From contig CM056724.1 of NCBI GenBank assembly GCA_029844215.1, positions 78,077,093 through 78,141,092 of the forward strand: a stretch of DNA of 64,000 bases, read 5' to 3'. Shown piece after piece: positions 23,491 through 35,933 of the stretch; position 1 is the stretch's first letter, and each line of letters begins with the position of its first letter. The DNA comes from Przewalskia tangutica (Eukaryota > Streptophyta > Magnoliopsida > Solanales > Solanaceae). The translations under genes and the position numbers were made by a program. Under the pieces are notes generated by a model that was given only the letters and a program-made list of their open reading frames with translations, was not told where the DNA came from and did not search any database.

Positions 23491-26196
23491 TGTTACACCC
23501 CGTTTGTGCAGCACATGTTGTAAGAACGTACGTAAGAACTCACGAGTGTTAAGATTTGAGACTTGTAAAAAATTTATCGGAATTATGGAATTGTCAGAAA
23601 ACGTAATATTGTGACGAATGGGAGGGCGACACGTGTCACCCCCCCTCATTGAGGTCTTGGACGAAATCACAAGGGCACAAGGGTCATTTGACCCTTGTTA
23701 GGAAGACAAGTCTTGCAAGTAGTAGAGCTTGAGATAATTGACTTGGTCAATGAGACCACAAGCTTGATATTTAAGAGAACCTCATCCTAGCCACCCATTT
23801 GGTTACATCTTGACCCTCCATGTCCCTATATAATACTACTAGTAGCAAGAGAGAGCCCAACACTTAGAAATTTTTTCAAGAAATTGGATGAAACTCACAA
23901 AGAGCTCTCGGGTTCCTTGCATTTGAAAAGAAATTTTTTTTGTTCCTTGTCCATTAAGCTCCACACTTTAAACCAAGGTTCTTGAGTGTATTGTAAGCAT
24001 ATCTCAATAGAAAAATCTCGGAAAAAGATAGTTTTCGGGTTAGTCGCAAAGCGAAAACCTAGTTGTCTTTCTAGGTTTTGTTTGGAGATTTGAAGGAAGT
24101 TTGTTGGTGTTGTTCTAAGGGTCTCAACTAGCGGATTGAAGCGTCTTGAAGAGGCTCTAAGTTGCTAAGGAAAATTCGGTTGGAGTTGGATTGAGATTCG
24201 TTGAGGTATAATCTTGTCTCTTAATAGTGTTACAAGATTATATATATATTGTTGTTGTTAGCTTTACATGTTGCTAGCATGAAGTTGATATGTTGAAGTT
24301 CATAAGTATTATGGATTGCTTGTAGCTTAAATCCGAAATGTTATATTAGCCACTTGAAGTTGGATTACTAATTGGTCGTTTATTAGAAATCGTCGCATGT
24401 TACTTACTTGAAGATTATAGTAGTTATAATCGATTGCGACTTGATATCATGTTATGCTAACAATTTGGATTGAAATGGAAATTGGATAAGAATTGGTATT
24501 GTGGTACTCAATATGGCCGAAATTGGACTAGTAGTTGTGTTAGTTTGATATCTATTGTGGGGCGGAATTTTACACGTCTAGTAGGCGTGTAATCCCCTAT
24601 TGTTGATTGCATTGTTTGGGCCTTAAATGTGGCGTGTTTGGTTATTGTATTCGACCTTGAAAAAGGTGGCAAAGTAAGTAGAAACAAAGGAGGTGTTGTC
24701 CGATTTTCCGTAGAATTTAGTGACTTAGCACTTAGAATATTCTACGTTTGAAGTAAGAGATTAATGGACGTATTGTGACCATTATAGGTTGAAGTACTAA
24801 ATATAGCGTATCCTACTTGAAGGATGGAATAGCTATCAAGGTTGAAGTACTTTGGAGCATTTTGCTACTTGTCGATAATCGTCGCGAGGTATGTGAACCT
24901 CTTCCTTCCTTTGGCATGATTCTATGTATGGAATATACCTGTGGTATCATTTCATGTTTCCTTCTACTCTTAGAAGTTAAGAGGAAGTTGTGTGATTTAC
25001 TCTATGTAGAACTTTTCATATCTTTTGAGCATGACTAGTTGCACGTATGTAAATGCGGTAGCGTCTGACAACACCTTGATATCCTTTACTAGTTTTATGA
25101 ATAGCCTAGTCGGGTGAGTTAGGAGATTAACTCACTTCTTTGAAAGAATAAAGGATGTCTTAAGTTTTATTAAGTTAAGGGACTTGAAGAGTTTTAAAGT
25201 ATGTGATACTTGTTCCGTTTTAAACGTATAAGTCCCTTGGATAGGGAATTATATTTTGGCTAAGGTATAAAGTGAATATAACGACTTTATGGGAAGTTGG
25301 TTATATTTGCTTTATGGAAAGATAAATGACTTGATTTTAAGGCATGAATTGCCTAAGGTTTTATAATAAAATGAGTCACTTGATTTCTAAAGGTTAAGAG
25401 ACTAATGGTACTTTGAAAGTTAAGATAATTGATTTGAAAATATATAATACTTGGTTTTAAAAAAGTATAAGTCACTTGGTTATAAAAGGAATGGGTTTGT
25501 CTAAAACCATAAAGGGTTATAACGGCTTTATGGGAAGTTGGTTATAACGGCTTTATGGAAGGTTAAGAGAATGGTTTTCTCTAATAAAGTAATCAAAGAA
25601 ATAACTTGAATTAAGGAAGGGCAATTTGATTTAAGGGTATCACTTGCTTAAAGATTTAAGGTAAGGGTCACTTGATTTAGAAGCCGAGAAATGTATTTCT
25701 AAAGTATAGTGACTTATGTGAAATGTACACAAGCCTTGATACTACGGGTGTTAGTATCTTGGGGTTTTATATGAAAAAGGAATCTTTTGAAAAGAATGTA
25801 AGCATGTAGTACTTGGGGTTAAATTCCCGGATTTTTATGTGTGAAACGGAAGTGCCATGAGTTTATAAAAATGGAAGTCTAAAGGTTTAATGAACTTGCC
25901 TGTATTTGCTTGTGATAGCTTTAAGTGCAAGTATTATATGTTACGTTGTCGTGACTCTCAGTTGGAGGGCCGGCTGTCTTGTTATAAGTTTACTTGGACG
26001 TACCGACAGTGATGTGGGATTCCACGGGTATGCTTCCATCATGATTGATCTTGGCCATGCTTATACGAAGAGGGATGCCGGGGCATGCAGCCAGGATGCG
26101 GGTTAGATGCCCGCGCGTTTTATTACTCCATGGCCATGCTTATACGATGTGAGATTCCGGGGCATGCGACCATGTTATATTTTACTCCATGGGCTA
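23491..26196 (+). mobile_element. 3' LTR of element C, first part
   Basis: It starts TGTTACACCCCG after the polypurine tract. It has a TATATAATA box at 23827-23835 and the paired 17-bp motif at 25516-25557, with a related pair near 25277-25320. It is interrupted at 26196 by element D. The three parts (23491-26196, 44898-45060, 57705-58459) add up to about 3.6 kb. Confidence 0.88.
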
Positions 26197-26228
26197 TGTC
26201 AAGACCCGAACCCGGGCCCGTGATTGGT
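26197..26228 (-). mobile_element. 3' LTR of element D, terminal stub
   Basis: The first 32 bases of the D LTR (TGTCAAGACCCGAACCCGGG...) were cut off from the rest by element E. Positions 26224-26228 (TTGGT) are the left target duplication of E. Confidence 0.88.
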
Positions 26229-27104
26229 TGTCACACCGAACCGGGCGTGGTGGTGCCCTACACAGGCACCTTACCTTAACAATACAAGTAAATCTGCGGA
26301 AATTAAGTAACACCTCATTTTTTTTCTTTTAAAGCAACGTGCGATGCGAGGCAAAGCCGACAAGGCGCCAAATATACATAAACAAAAGACACTACACCGC
26401 ATGAGTCCAATCCCACATGAATACGCACCTAGGAAGTAAATCGAAATATGACGGGACAAGGCCCGCGTACCCAAAACTGTACAAAGCTCAGATGAAGGAT
26501 ATATACCAAAAGATAAACTCACGGACAGAGGAGCTATCCAAAAACCACGGCGAGGATCCTACACATGCCGATCACCAAACAACGACCTAAACTGCGGCAT
26601 GAACGGCCTTCGAAGGAGGTCGATGCGAAGAATGTACCAAGTATGTGAGCGATGAAATGCTGTAATAAAATCATAACGATCTAAACAAAGCAGAGACATG
26701 TCGATAGCCAACCTACGATACATAACACATGCGATCATATCAAGTCGGGGACGCAGCCGCCAAGTCACTACTCAAATATAACTATGGGTCTCACGCCCAT
26801 AATATCAATCATGCGTGGAATCCTTCCTCACCGCAAGCGATCCATGATGTAATAACACCAATAAGGATACATGAACACCAAGTCCCACCTGTGTCCTAAA
26901 TACCACGTGGTCTCATGCCCCGGAATCCCACATCGTAAAAGCATGACCATAGGGTAACACAAACAAATCCGGAGACATATATGATAATCAAATTACAACA
27001 CATTGTGCCTTACTAACAATGAGAGTAAACAATAGTATCCTTTCAATATAAAATAGGAAGCTCATGATCAAACAGACCATCCGCCCGCGGATCATTTAAC
27101 CATC

Positions 27105-27298
27105 CTACTCGCAGGACTATTTCACCCGCGTAGGCGCGTGGACCCGCGTGAGGTATTCCTCGCATGGGACTATTTCACCGCGTAAGCCCTTACGGACTCG
27201 CGTGAGGTATTCCTCGCATAGGTTGGACCCGCCGCGTGGGACTATTTCACCGCATAAGTCCTACGGACCCGCGTGAGGTATTCCTCGCATCGTGGGTA
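27105..27298 (-). repeat. GC-rich tandem units in E 3' LTR
   Basis: Three imperfect units of about 60-70 bp built on GGGACTATTTCACCCGCRTAAG and CGTGAGGTATTCCTCGCAT. The sister copy is at about 32925-33108. Confidence 0.75.
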
Positions 27299-27388
27299 GC
27301 AATTCCACGGAATATCCAAATGCCACAAAGGGAATGACCCCAAACGCGATATACCAATAGCACACAACGGCTATTTCCGACACATAGG

Positions 27389-27800
27389 CAATTCTCAACT
27401 AAACAAGCCAAAGTACTTATCAAGGCACACATAGAAAAATTCTCATTTAGCAAGCCAAAGTACTTACCAAGGCACCCTTAGACTAATTCTCAATTAATCA
27501 AGCCAAAGTACTTATCAAGGCACAATAGAATAATTCTCAATTAACAAGCCAAAGTACTTATCAAGGCACAAATAGAATAATTCTCATTTTATCAAGCCAA
27601 AGTACTAATCAAGGCACACTTAGACAAATTCTCAATTTATCAAGCCCAAGTACTAATCAAGGCATCACATAGAATTATTCTCAATTAACAAGCCAAAGTA
27701 CTTATCAAGACACCAATAGAATAATTCTCATTTTATCAAGCCAAAGTACTAATCAAGGCCTCACATAGAATTATTCTCAATTAACAGGCCAAAGTACTAC
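27389..27800 (-). repeat. about nine 48-bp tandem units in E 3' LTR
   Basis: The units read AAGCCAAAGTACTTATCAAG, then GCAC(A)nTAGAATAATTCTCAATT, with spacing 46-49 bp. The sister array lies at about 33215-33627 with the same unit order, so the array predates this insertion. Confidence 0.85.
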
Positions 27801-30099
27801 GTACGTACATTCTTTTCAAAAGACTCATTTTTATGTAAAACCCCAAGATACTTACACCCGTAGTATCAAGGCATGTCTATTTTTCAAAGTAAGTTACTAC
27901 ACGTTTAGAAAACTCATTTCAAGGCTTGAAATCAAGTAACTACAAATTTTCACAATCTAGGCAACTTATGCCCTTTAATCAAAATAGACAACTTTTTAAA
28001 CCTTCCATAAAGCTGTTATAACCAACTTCCCATAAAGCCGTTATAACCCTTTATGGTTTTAGACATATCCATTCCTTTTATAACCAAGAGACTTATACTT
28101 TTAAAACCGAGTATCACATACTTACAAATCAAGTTCTTAACTTTCAAAATACTTCAAGTCTCTTAACATTTAGAAAACAAGTTTCTTCTACTTTTAAACC
28201 TCAAGTAACTCACACCTTTAAAACAAGTTACTTCTCTTAAATCATGTCATTTCTCCTCTCTTAAAACAATTAAGTAAATCACTCCTTTAACTCCCCTAAA
28301 GTCATTACAACAACCCTTAGGTTTTGGAACTAAGGCACTAGCCAAAAGGTTTGGAAACCACTTCTTTTTCAAGACTCCATGTACTTTAAGTAAAATACTT
28401 TCACTTTTAAGAATCCAAACTTCACTAAGGAAATGGATTATACAACTTACAATTTAAACATCAAAGTACAATCAAGGGAGTACATAGAACGAATTCTATT
28501 TTAGGCAATCCAAATACAACCAAGGAATGGATCATTTAAGGAGTAGAACATACTTTCTTAATCTTAAGGAATCATGCTAGAAGAGGAGATAGTTCACATA
28601 CCTTTTCGGCTAATTCCTCAAGCTAAGCCGAATACGCCGTACGTAGAAGTTTCAACCTATAATGGTCACAACAAGACTATCAACTTCTAGCCTCTAACGT
28701 ATAATAATACTAAGTATACGGTCTCTAATTCTACGGAAAATCGGGCATCACTTCCTTTGTTTCTACTCACTTTGCCACCTTTTTCAAGGCCGAATACAAT
28801 AACCAACAAGCCACATTTAAGGCTCCAAACAACAACCAAACAAAGGGGATTACACGCCTTACAATACGTGTAAAATTCCGCCCCACAATTCATACCAAAT
28901 AGTATAATACTACACTAGCCATTCTCGGCCAACATATAACCAATAACACTACGTCTTTTCCAATCCTTTTCCAATTTCAAGTTCTTAGGTCAACATGTTA
29001 TTTAGATATAAACAACTTCAACAACTACAATTTCCTTCATACACAACATGCGACGACTTAAACGAATAATCAACTTGAATTGTAGTCTTAAGGCTAACAT
29101 GCTAGTTTTTCGGATTAGGGTTCCAATAGCCAATACACTAATCCAACTACATAATATAGAACTCATGCTTGCTAATATCCATAGCTACAATGATAAGTAA
29201 ACTTAATTACTAAAACGACAAGATTATACCTTTCAAAGCCCTTAAAAATTTCCAAGATTCAAAGTCGCGCCGTAGCAATTCTTAGCTCCTTTCCTTAAGC
29301 TCCAATCCGTTCCAAGCACTCCTTAGAGGCCTATGAAGAACCCATCTTCAAGTTCCAACTTCAAAGTTGAAGAACTCCCTTAGTTTCCGCCTTGCGACTA
29401 ACGTGAAAATGCGTTTTTTCCGAAATCTTTCTATTGAGATATCCTTATAATACCCTTAGGGACATTGGGTTAAAGTCTTGCGGCTAATGGATCAAAACTA
29501 CAAAAATTTCTTGTGAGTGGATGGCCAAGGCAGAGCGTGTCTTGCTAGCTCTAAGTTCTCTCAATTTTTCTAAGTGTAAAATGCCAAGTCTTGCACTAGT
29601 ATGATATATAAAACACATTGGAGGGTCTAGATAATAACACTTGTTAAAATTGGAGGGAAGAGATCAAGCCAAATGGCTCTTGACTTGGTCAACAATGTCA
29701 AGCTCTTAATTAGCAAGACTTTGTGATCTACACAATTGTCAAATGACCCTTTTGCCCTTGAAACATTTCGACCAAGGCCATGTGGTATGAGTGCCACGTG
29801 TCACCCTCTCATTCGTCCATAAAATTTTCGTAACCCTCGTGGGCCCCACAAAACGTAAAATTCCTCGGGTGGGCCCCACGTGACCAAATCCGTAAAAATA
29901 AATTTCCATAGTGTTAATAAGTTCCATACTTTACAAATATGCATTTTGAGAATCCAATTCTCAACAACGAACATTTTTCCTTTCCGACTTCCGGAAGATT
30001 TTCCGTCGGAAAAACAATTCTTCCTTTCGTATCAATTTCCAAGTCTTGTTTCCTTTCGTACATTCTCTTTTACATGCCCTGAACTTACGGGGTGTAACA

Positions 30100-30135
30100 T
30101 TCTTCCCCCCTTAGAAACATTCGTCCCCGAATGTT
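30100..30135 (-). other. polypurine tract and hairpin of element E
   Basis: TTCTTCCCCCCTT at 30100-30112 is the purine tract on the minus strand. AACATTCG-TCCC-CGAATGTT at 30116-30135 is a perfect 8-bp stem. Confidence 0.78.
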
Positions 30136-30382
30136 CTTAGTCGGTTGCCAAGCTATACAAACTCCGGCATAAACTCTATACTATGCCTATCAATCAATAC
30201 TCCACAAGACTAATGACGCCACACCTGGCCATCGCCTAACATACGTAAACATATCAATGGACCTTCCGTCTGCTACCCCTTCTCATAAACTCGAAGGTTA
30301 CAGTCTCCTAGAACACGGGATCCTTAGAGGTTCCTTTCTTTCCTTACTTGTCATACTTTCTCGTACTTTCAAACTCATCTAG

Positions 30383-30598
30383 TACACGTACAAAATCTCA
30401 AATTTTGTTTCTGTTCCCCAATCCTTGGAGTTACTACCCAAACTTGGCCATATAGTTACCTACATTCCCGATAAGGCTCTTCTCGGTCCTTACGACCTAG
30501 TTCCGGTGGAACGCATCCACGAACTCGTACAACGATTAACTCAACTTGGGCCTGGCATCCTCGTGACCCTATCACATAGCGGGACCACTACCAACTGA
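30383..30598 (+). other. antisense open frame downstream of gag in element E
   Basis: This is a 71-codon open stretch on the strand opposite to gag, between a TAG at 30380 and the TGA at 30596-30598. It includes SLELLPKLGHIV, DLVPVERIHELVQRL and ILVTLSHSGTTTN. There is no ATG near its start. The same frame is open in D (39520-39729) and B, and broken by one TGA in F. The matching sense frame has stops at shared places. I recognise no protein family. It may be a real antisense frame or a cis-acting block that happens to be open. Confidence 0.45.
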
Positions 30599-30997
30599 CA
30601 TCACCCCATTCCATACTACCGGCTGACCCGAAATGAGTCTATAACCCGACTCATCGTCACACTTAACTTCTCATTCTTAGTCTGCAATAAATCCTTCTCT
30701 TATCTCAAGGTACTTCTCACCCTATCCTCCCATTCACTAGAGGTTCGTCACATAAGCCAAAGTATTTCTACTATACAATCTTCCCTATCGGTCTAACATC
30801 ATTCTGGTAATTACAACTTGTGGACTCTACACAACTATAGTCTCAGTTCACTTTATCATTCTTGTCAACATTCTTAACTTTTCACTTTACTAATCAAAGT
30901 ATCCCTACCTCTGGGGTACTATCACTTTACAACTCTTGCAATAAAGGGAAAACATATACGCTAGGGCAAAATCTGAATCTAACAATGCACGTATGAT

Positions 30998-31860
30998 TCA
31001 AAAGAACCGAGATATACCTGTAACCCTAGGCGATGTTGCTTCCTGATCCTGTCCAGTAGTCGCGTCATCTATGCGGTTCGAAGGACCGCCTGAACTATAA
31101 ACTCCACCCTGACCTCTACCACGACCGGCTGACATCTGAACACCCTGTCCTGGGGAACGCACAGCTGGGGAGGAAAGGGAACCAACTACCGGCCTCATAG
31201 GCTGAGCCACCTCACCGGTGCTCCTTCTAAAAGGACATACCCTCAGAATATGGCCCGGACGGCCACAATAAAAACAAACACCTGTGCCATAACGGCATTT
31301 TCACGAATGACGATTACCACATCTGGAACACTGAGGAATAAGTGGCCTCGACTGAGAAAATCCTCTGCTCCTCTGAGAACCTCGATCCCTGGAGCTTGGA
31401 CCGGCTCCTAAATACCTTGTGGGGTCAAATCTCCCACCTGTGAGCTGCGGGGGTATGTACTGGGTAGGCTGGGACGAATATCTCACTCATTCGAGGCGAC
31501 TCGTCCAAAACTCACCGGAATAACCAACCGGTCTAGCCTCTTACGCAGATCTCCGCTACGCCTCTACCCTCATGCACACATGCATCTGGCGAATAACCTC
31601 CTGGTGAAAGCTGCAGACCGCTATCTTGGTCAATAACATAATGGCTTCCTTCATGACCTAAAGTCTTCCCTTAACTGAGAAACTGGAGGCTCTGGTGCTG
31701 GGGCCTCAAACCCTGGCGAAGAAGAACTCGCCGACTGCGGAACCACATCCGGTATGCCATGGGCATAAGCCCTATCAACTCTCTGAGTCTGACTAGTAGC
31801 TCCTGCTACTCCTTTGCCCTACAGGCGTTGTTGCCCTCCGGACGCATAATCGTAACAACA
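30998..31860 (-). pseudogene. gag: gag remnant of element E: N-terminus plus zinc knuckle
   Basis: Read on the minus strand, the N-terminal part includes SQTQRVDRAYAHG and SPGFEAPAPEPPVSQLREDF (about 31675-31800). A Gln/Pro/Ser/Gly-rich linker with RYSSQPTQY and PQLTGGRFDPTRYL follows (31486 downward). Then comes CSRCGNRH and an intact zinc knuckle CFYCGRPGHILRVC (31235-31276), followed by an RG-rich tail with SAGRGRGQGG. It ends GQDQEATSPRVTGI, then SRFF and a stop at 30998. The whole capsid core seen in F and D (RDFL...PPEFYGS to RxQAYA) is missing. The last motif is the gag/protease junction of pol-bearing relatives, so coding stops exactly where protease would begin. Several stops and frameshifts occur. 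Confidence 0.7.
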
Positions 31861-32030
31861 ATACGTCGGAGAGGAATCATCTTACTAACATAGCTCTATG
31901 GCACGATCTTAGAGTGAGAAGAATAGAAACCAACTCTAAATGTCCCGTAGCCTCCTGTTTATGGGTGTGGCGCGCGCAATACACCGATAATCAAGACTAC
32001 TAGACACTGCGTAAACATTCCGAGGTGATC

Positions 32031-32042
32031 GCTTTGATACCA
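32031..32042 (-). other. primer-binding site of element E
   Basis: On the minus strand it reads TGGTATCAAAGC, one change from the tRNA-iMet site TGGTATCAGAGC. Confidence 0.8.
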
Positions 32043-32045
32043 CTC

Positions 32046-35000
32046 TGTCACACCGAACCTCAGCGTGGTGGTGCCCTACAGGCACCCTTCTACCTAACAA
32101 TACAAGTAAATCTGCGGAAATTAAGTAACACCTCATTTTTTTCTTTTAAAGCAACCGTGCGTGCAGGCAAAGCGACAAAGGCGCCAAATATACATAAACA
32201 AAAGACACTACACCGCATATGAGTCCAATCCACACGTGAATACGGACCTCAGGAAGTAAATGAAATATGAAGGACAAGGCCCATAGTACCCAGCTGTACA
32301 AAGCACATCTTGAAGGATATATACCAAAGCGATAAACTCACGGACAGAGGAGCTATCCAAAACCCCGAGCAGGATCCTACACCGCCGATCACCAAACAAC
32401 GTACCTAAACTCGTGGCATGAACGCGGCCGAAGGAGAGTCGATCTGAAGAATGTACCAAGTATGTGAGCGATGAAATGCGTAATAAAATCATAACGATCT
32501 AAACAAAGCAGGAGACATGTCGATAGCCAACCTACGATACATAACACATAAGCGGTCATATCAAGTCGTGGACGCAGCCGCCGAGTCACTACTCAAATAT
32601 AACTATGGGTCTCACGCCCATAATATCAATCATGCCCATGGAATCCTTCCACCGCTGACGATCCATGATGTAATAACACCAATAAGGATACATGAACACC
32701 AAGTCCCACGTGTCCTAAATACCACGTGGTCATGCCGGAATCCCACATCGTAAAGCATGACCATAGGGTAACACAAACAAATCCGGACATATATGATAAT
32801 CAAATTACAACACATTGTGCCTTACTAACAATGAGAGTAAACGGTAGTATCCTTTCAATATAAAATAGGAAGCTCATGATCAAACAGGACCATCCGCGCG
32901 GTATCATTTAACCATCCTACTCGCGGGACTATTTCACCCGCGATAGGCCGCGTGGACCCGCGTGAGGTATTCCTCGCATGGGACTATTTCACCCGCATAA
33001 GCCCTTACGGACTCGCATGAGGTATTCCTCGCATAGGCTGTACCCGCCCGCATGGGACTATTTCACCCGCATAAGTCCTTACGGACCCGCATGAGGTATT
33101 CCTCGCATCGTGGGTAGCAATTCCACGGAATATCCAAATGCCACAAACTCGGGGAATGACCCCAAAACGACTGATATACCAATAGCACACAACCGGCTAT
33201 TTCCAGCACACATAGGCAATTCTCAACTAAACAAGCCAAAGTACTTATCAAGGCACACATAGAAAAATTGTCATTTAGCAAGCCAAAGTACTTACCAAGG
33301 CACCCTTAGACTAATTCTCAATTAATCAAGCCAAAGTACTTATCAAGGCACAATAGAATAATTCTCAATTAACAAGCCAAAGTACTTATCAAGGCACAAA
33401 TAGAATAATTCTCATTATATCAAGCCAAAGTACTAATCAAGGCACACTTAGACAAATTCTCAATTTATCAAGCCCAAGTACTAATCAAGGCATCACATAG
33501 AATTATTCTCAATTAACAAGCCAAAGTACTTATCAAGGCACCAATAGAATAATTCTCATTTTATCAAGCCAAAGTACTAATCAAGGCCTCACATAGAATT
33601 ATTCTCAATTAACAGGCCAAAGTACTACGTACGTACATTCTTTTCAAAAGACTCCTTTTTATGTAAAACCCCAAGATACTTACACCCGTAGTATCAAGGC
33701 ATGTCTATTTTTCAAAGTAAGTTACTACACGTTTAGAAAACTCATTTCAAGGCTTGAAATCAAGTAACTTCAAATTTTCACAATCTAGGCAACTTATGCC
33801 CTTTAATCAAAATAGACAACTTTTTAAACCTTCCATAAAGCCGTTATAACCAACTTCCCATAAAGCCGTTATAACCCTTTATGGTTTTAGACATATCCAT
33901 TCCTTTTATAACCAAGAGACTTATACTTTTAAAACCAAGTATCACATACTTACAAATCAAGTTCTTAACTTTCAAAATACTTCAAGTCTCTTAACATTTA
34001 GAAAACAAGTTTCTTCTACTTTTAAACCTCAAGTAACTCACACCTTTAAAACAAGTTACTTCTCTTAAATCATGTCATTTCTCCTCTCTTAAAACAATTA
34101 AGTAAATCACTCATTTAACTCCCCTAAAGTCATTACAACAACCCTTAGGTTTTGGAACTAAGGCACTAGCCAAAAGGTTTGAAACCACTTCTTTTCAAGA
34201 CTCCATGTACTTTAAGTAAAATACTTTCACTTTTAAGAATCCAAACTTCACTAAGGAAATGGATTATACAACTTACAATTTAAACATCAAAGTACAATCA
34301 AGGGAGTACATAGAACGAATTCTATTTTAGGCAATCCAAATACAACCAAGGAATGGATCATTTAAGGAGTACAACATACTTTCTTAATCTTAAGGAATCA
34401 TGCTAGAAGAGGAGATAGTTCACATACCTTTTCGGCTAATTCCTCAAGCTAAGCCGAATACGCCGTACGTAGAAGTTTCAACCTATAATGGTCACAACAA
34501 GACTACCAACTTCTAGCCTCTAACGTAGAATAATACTAAGTATACGGTCTCTAATTCTACGGAAAATCGGGCAGCACTTCCTTTGTTTCTACTCACTTTG
34601 CCACCTTTTTCAAGGCCGAATACAATAACCAATAAGCCACATTTAAGGCTCCAAACAACAACCAAAAAAAGGGGATTACACGCCTTACAATACGTGTAAA
34701 ATTCCTCCCCACAATTCATACCAAATAGTATAATACTACACTAGCCATTCTCGGCCAACATATAACCAATAACACTATGTCTTTTCCAATCCTTTTCCAA
34801 TTTCAAGTTCTTAGGTCAACATGTTATTTAGATATAAACAACTTCAACAACTACAATTTCCTTCATACACAACATGCGACGACTTAAACGAATAATCAAC
34901 TTGAATTGTAGTCTTAAGGCTAACATGCTAGTTTTTCGGATTAGGGTTCCAATAGCCAATACACTAATCCAACTACATAATATAGAACTCATGCTTGCTA

Positions 35001-35928
35001 ATATCCATAGCTACAATGATAAGTAAACTTAATTACTAAAACGACAAGATTATACCTTTCAAAGCCCTTAAAAATTTCCAAGATTCAAAGTCGCGCCGTA
35101 GCAATTCTTAGCTCCTTTCCTTAAGCTCCAATCCGTTCCAAGCACTCCTTAGAGGCCTATGAAGAACCCATCTTCAAGTTCCAACTTCAAAGTTGAAGAA
35201 CTCCCTTAGTTTCCGCCTTGCGACTAACGTGAAAATGCGTTTTTTCTGAAATCTTTCTATTGAGATATCCTTATAATACCCTTAGGGACATTGGGTTAAA
35301 GTCTTGCGGCTAATGGATCAAAACTACAAAAATTTCTTGTGAGTGGATGGCCAAACCCGAGAGCATGTCTTGCTAGCTCTAAGTTCTCTCAATTTTTTCT
35401 AAGTGTAAAATGCCAAGTCTTGCTCTAGTATGATATATAAAACACATTGGAGGGTCTAGATAATAACACTTGTTAAAATTGGAGGGAAGAGATCAAGCCA
35501 AATGGCTCTTGACTTGGTCAACAATGTCAAGCTCTTAATTAGCAAGACTTTGTGATCTACACAATTGTCAAATGACCCTTTTGCCCTTGCAACATTTCGA
35601 CCAAGGCCATGTGGGATGAGTGCCACGTGTCACCCTCTCATTCGTCCATAAAATTTCCGTAACCCTCGTGGGCCCCACAAAACGTAAAATTCCTCGGGTG
35701 GACCCCACGTGACCAAATCCGTAAAAATAAATTTCCATAGTGTTAATAAGTTCCATACTTTACAAATATGCATTTTGAGAATCCAATTCTCAACAACGAA
35801 CATTTTTCCTTTCCGACTTCCGGAAGATTTTCCGTCGGAAAAACAATTCTTCCTTTCGTATCAATTTCCAAGTCTTGTTTCCTTTCGTACATTCTCTTTT
35901 ACATGCCCTGAACTTACGGGGTGTAACA
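32046..35928 (-). mobile_element. 5' LTR of element E
   Basis: It starts TGTCACACCGAACC and ends GGGGTGTAACA. Arrays and the 17-bp motif match the 3' LTR (GC-rich units about 32925-33108, 48-bp units about 33215-33627). Differences from the 3' LTR concentrate in the first 1.1 kb, which is GC-rich. The remaining 2.3 kb shows only scattered single changes. Confidence 0.9.
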
Positions 35929-35933
35929 CTGGT

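Larger units (their letters stand above)
26229..30099 (-). mobile_element. 3' LTR of element E
   Basis: It reads TGTCACACCGAACC at the left and GGGGTGTAACA at the right. It contains a three-unit GC-rich array (about 27105-27298), a roughly 48-bp array (27389-27800), the paired 17-bp motif (28006-28047, reverse orientation) and a TATA-like TATATATC near 29602-29610. Confidence 0.9.
26229..35928 (-). mobile_element. element E: LTR retrotransposon with reduced gag and no pol
   Basis: 9700 bp, flanked by TTGGT (26224-26228) and CTGGT (35929-35933), a 5-bp duplication differing by one C/T change. LTRs of about 3.87 and 3.88 kb enclose an internal region of only 1946 bp (30100-32045). The two LTRs look nearly identical over their AT-rich 2.3 kb, which suggests recent insertion. 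The internal region holds a gag remnant and the post-gag block. It is related to element C by its LTR start (TGTTACACCCCGT). Confidence 0.92.

Noticed and set aside
27389..27800. Regularly spaced repeats resembling a CRISPR array (also 55421-55912)
   Set aside because: The units are direct tandem copies with no unique spacers, lie inside plant LTRs and are duplicated in the sister LTR.
29739..30140. Frames on both strands at the LTR/internal border of E (also 35568-35954)
   Set aside because: The segment is duplicated in both LTRs and crosses the LTR end. The reading runs through terminal LTR sequence and not a gene.
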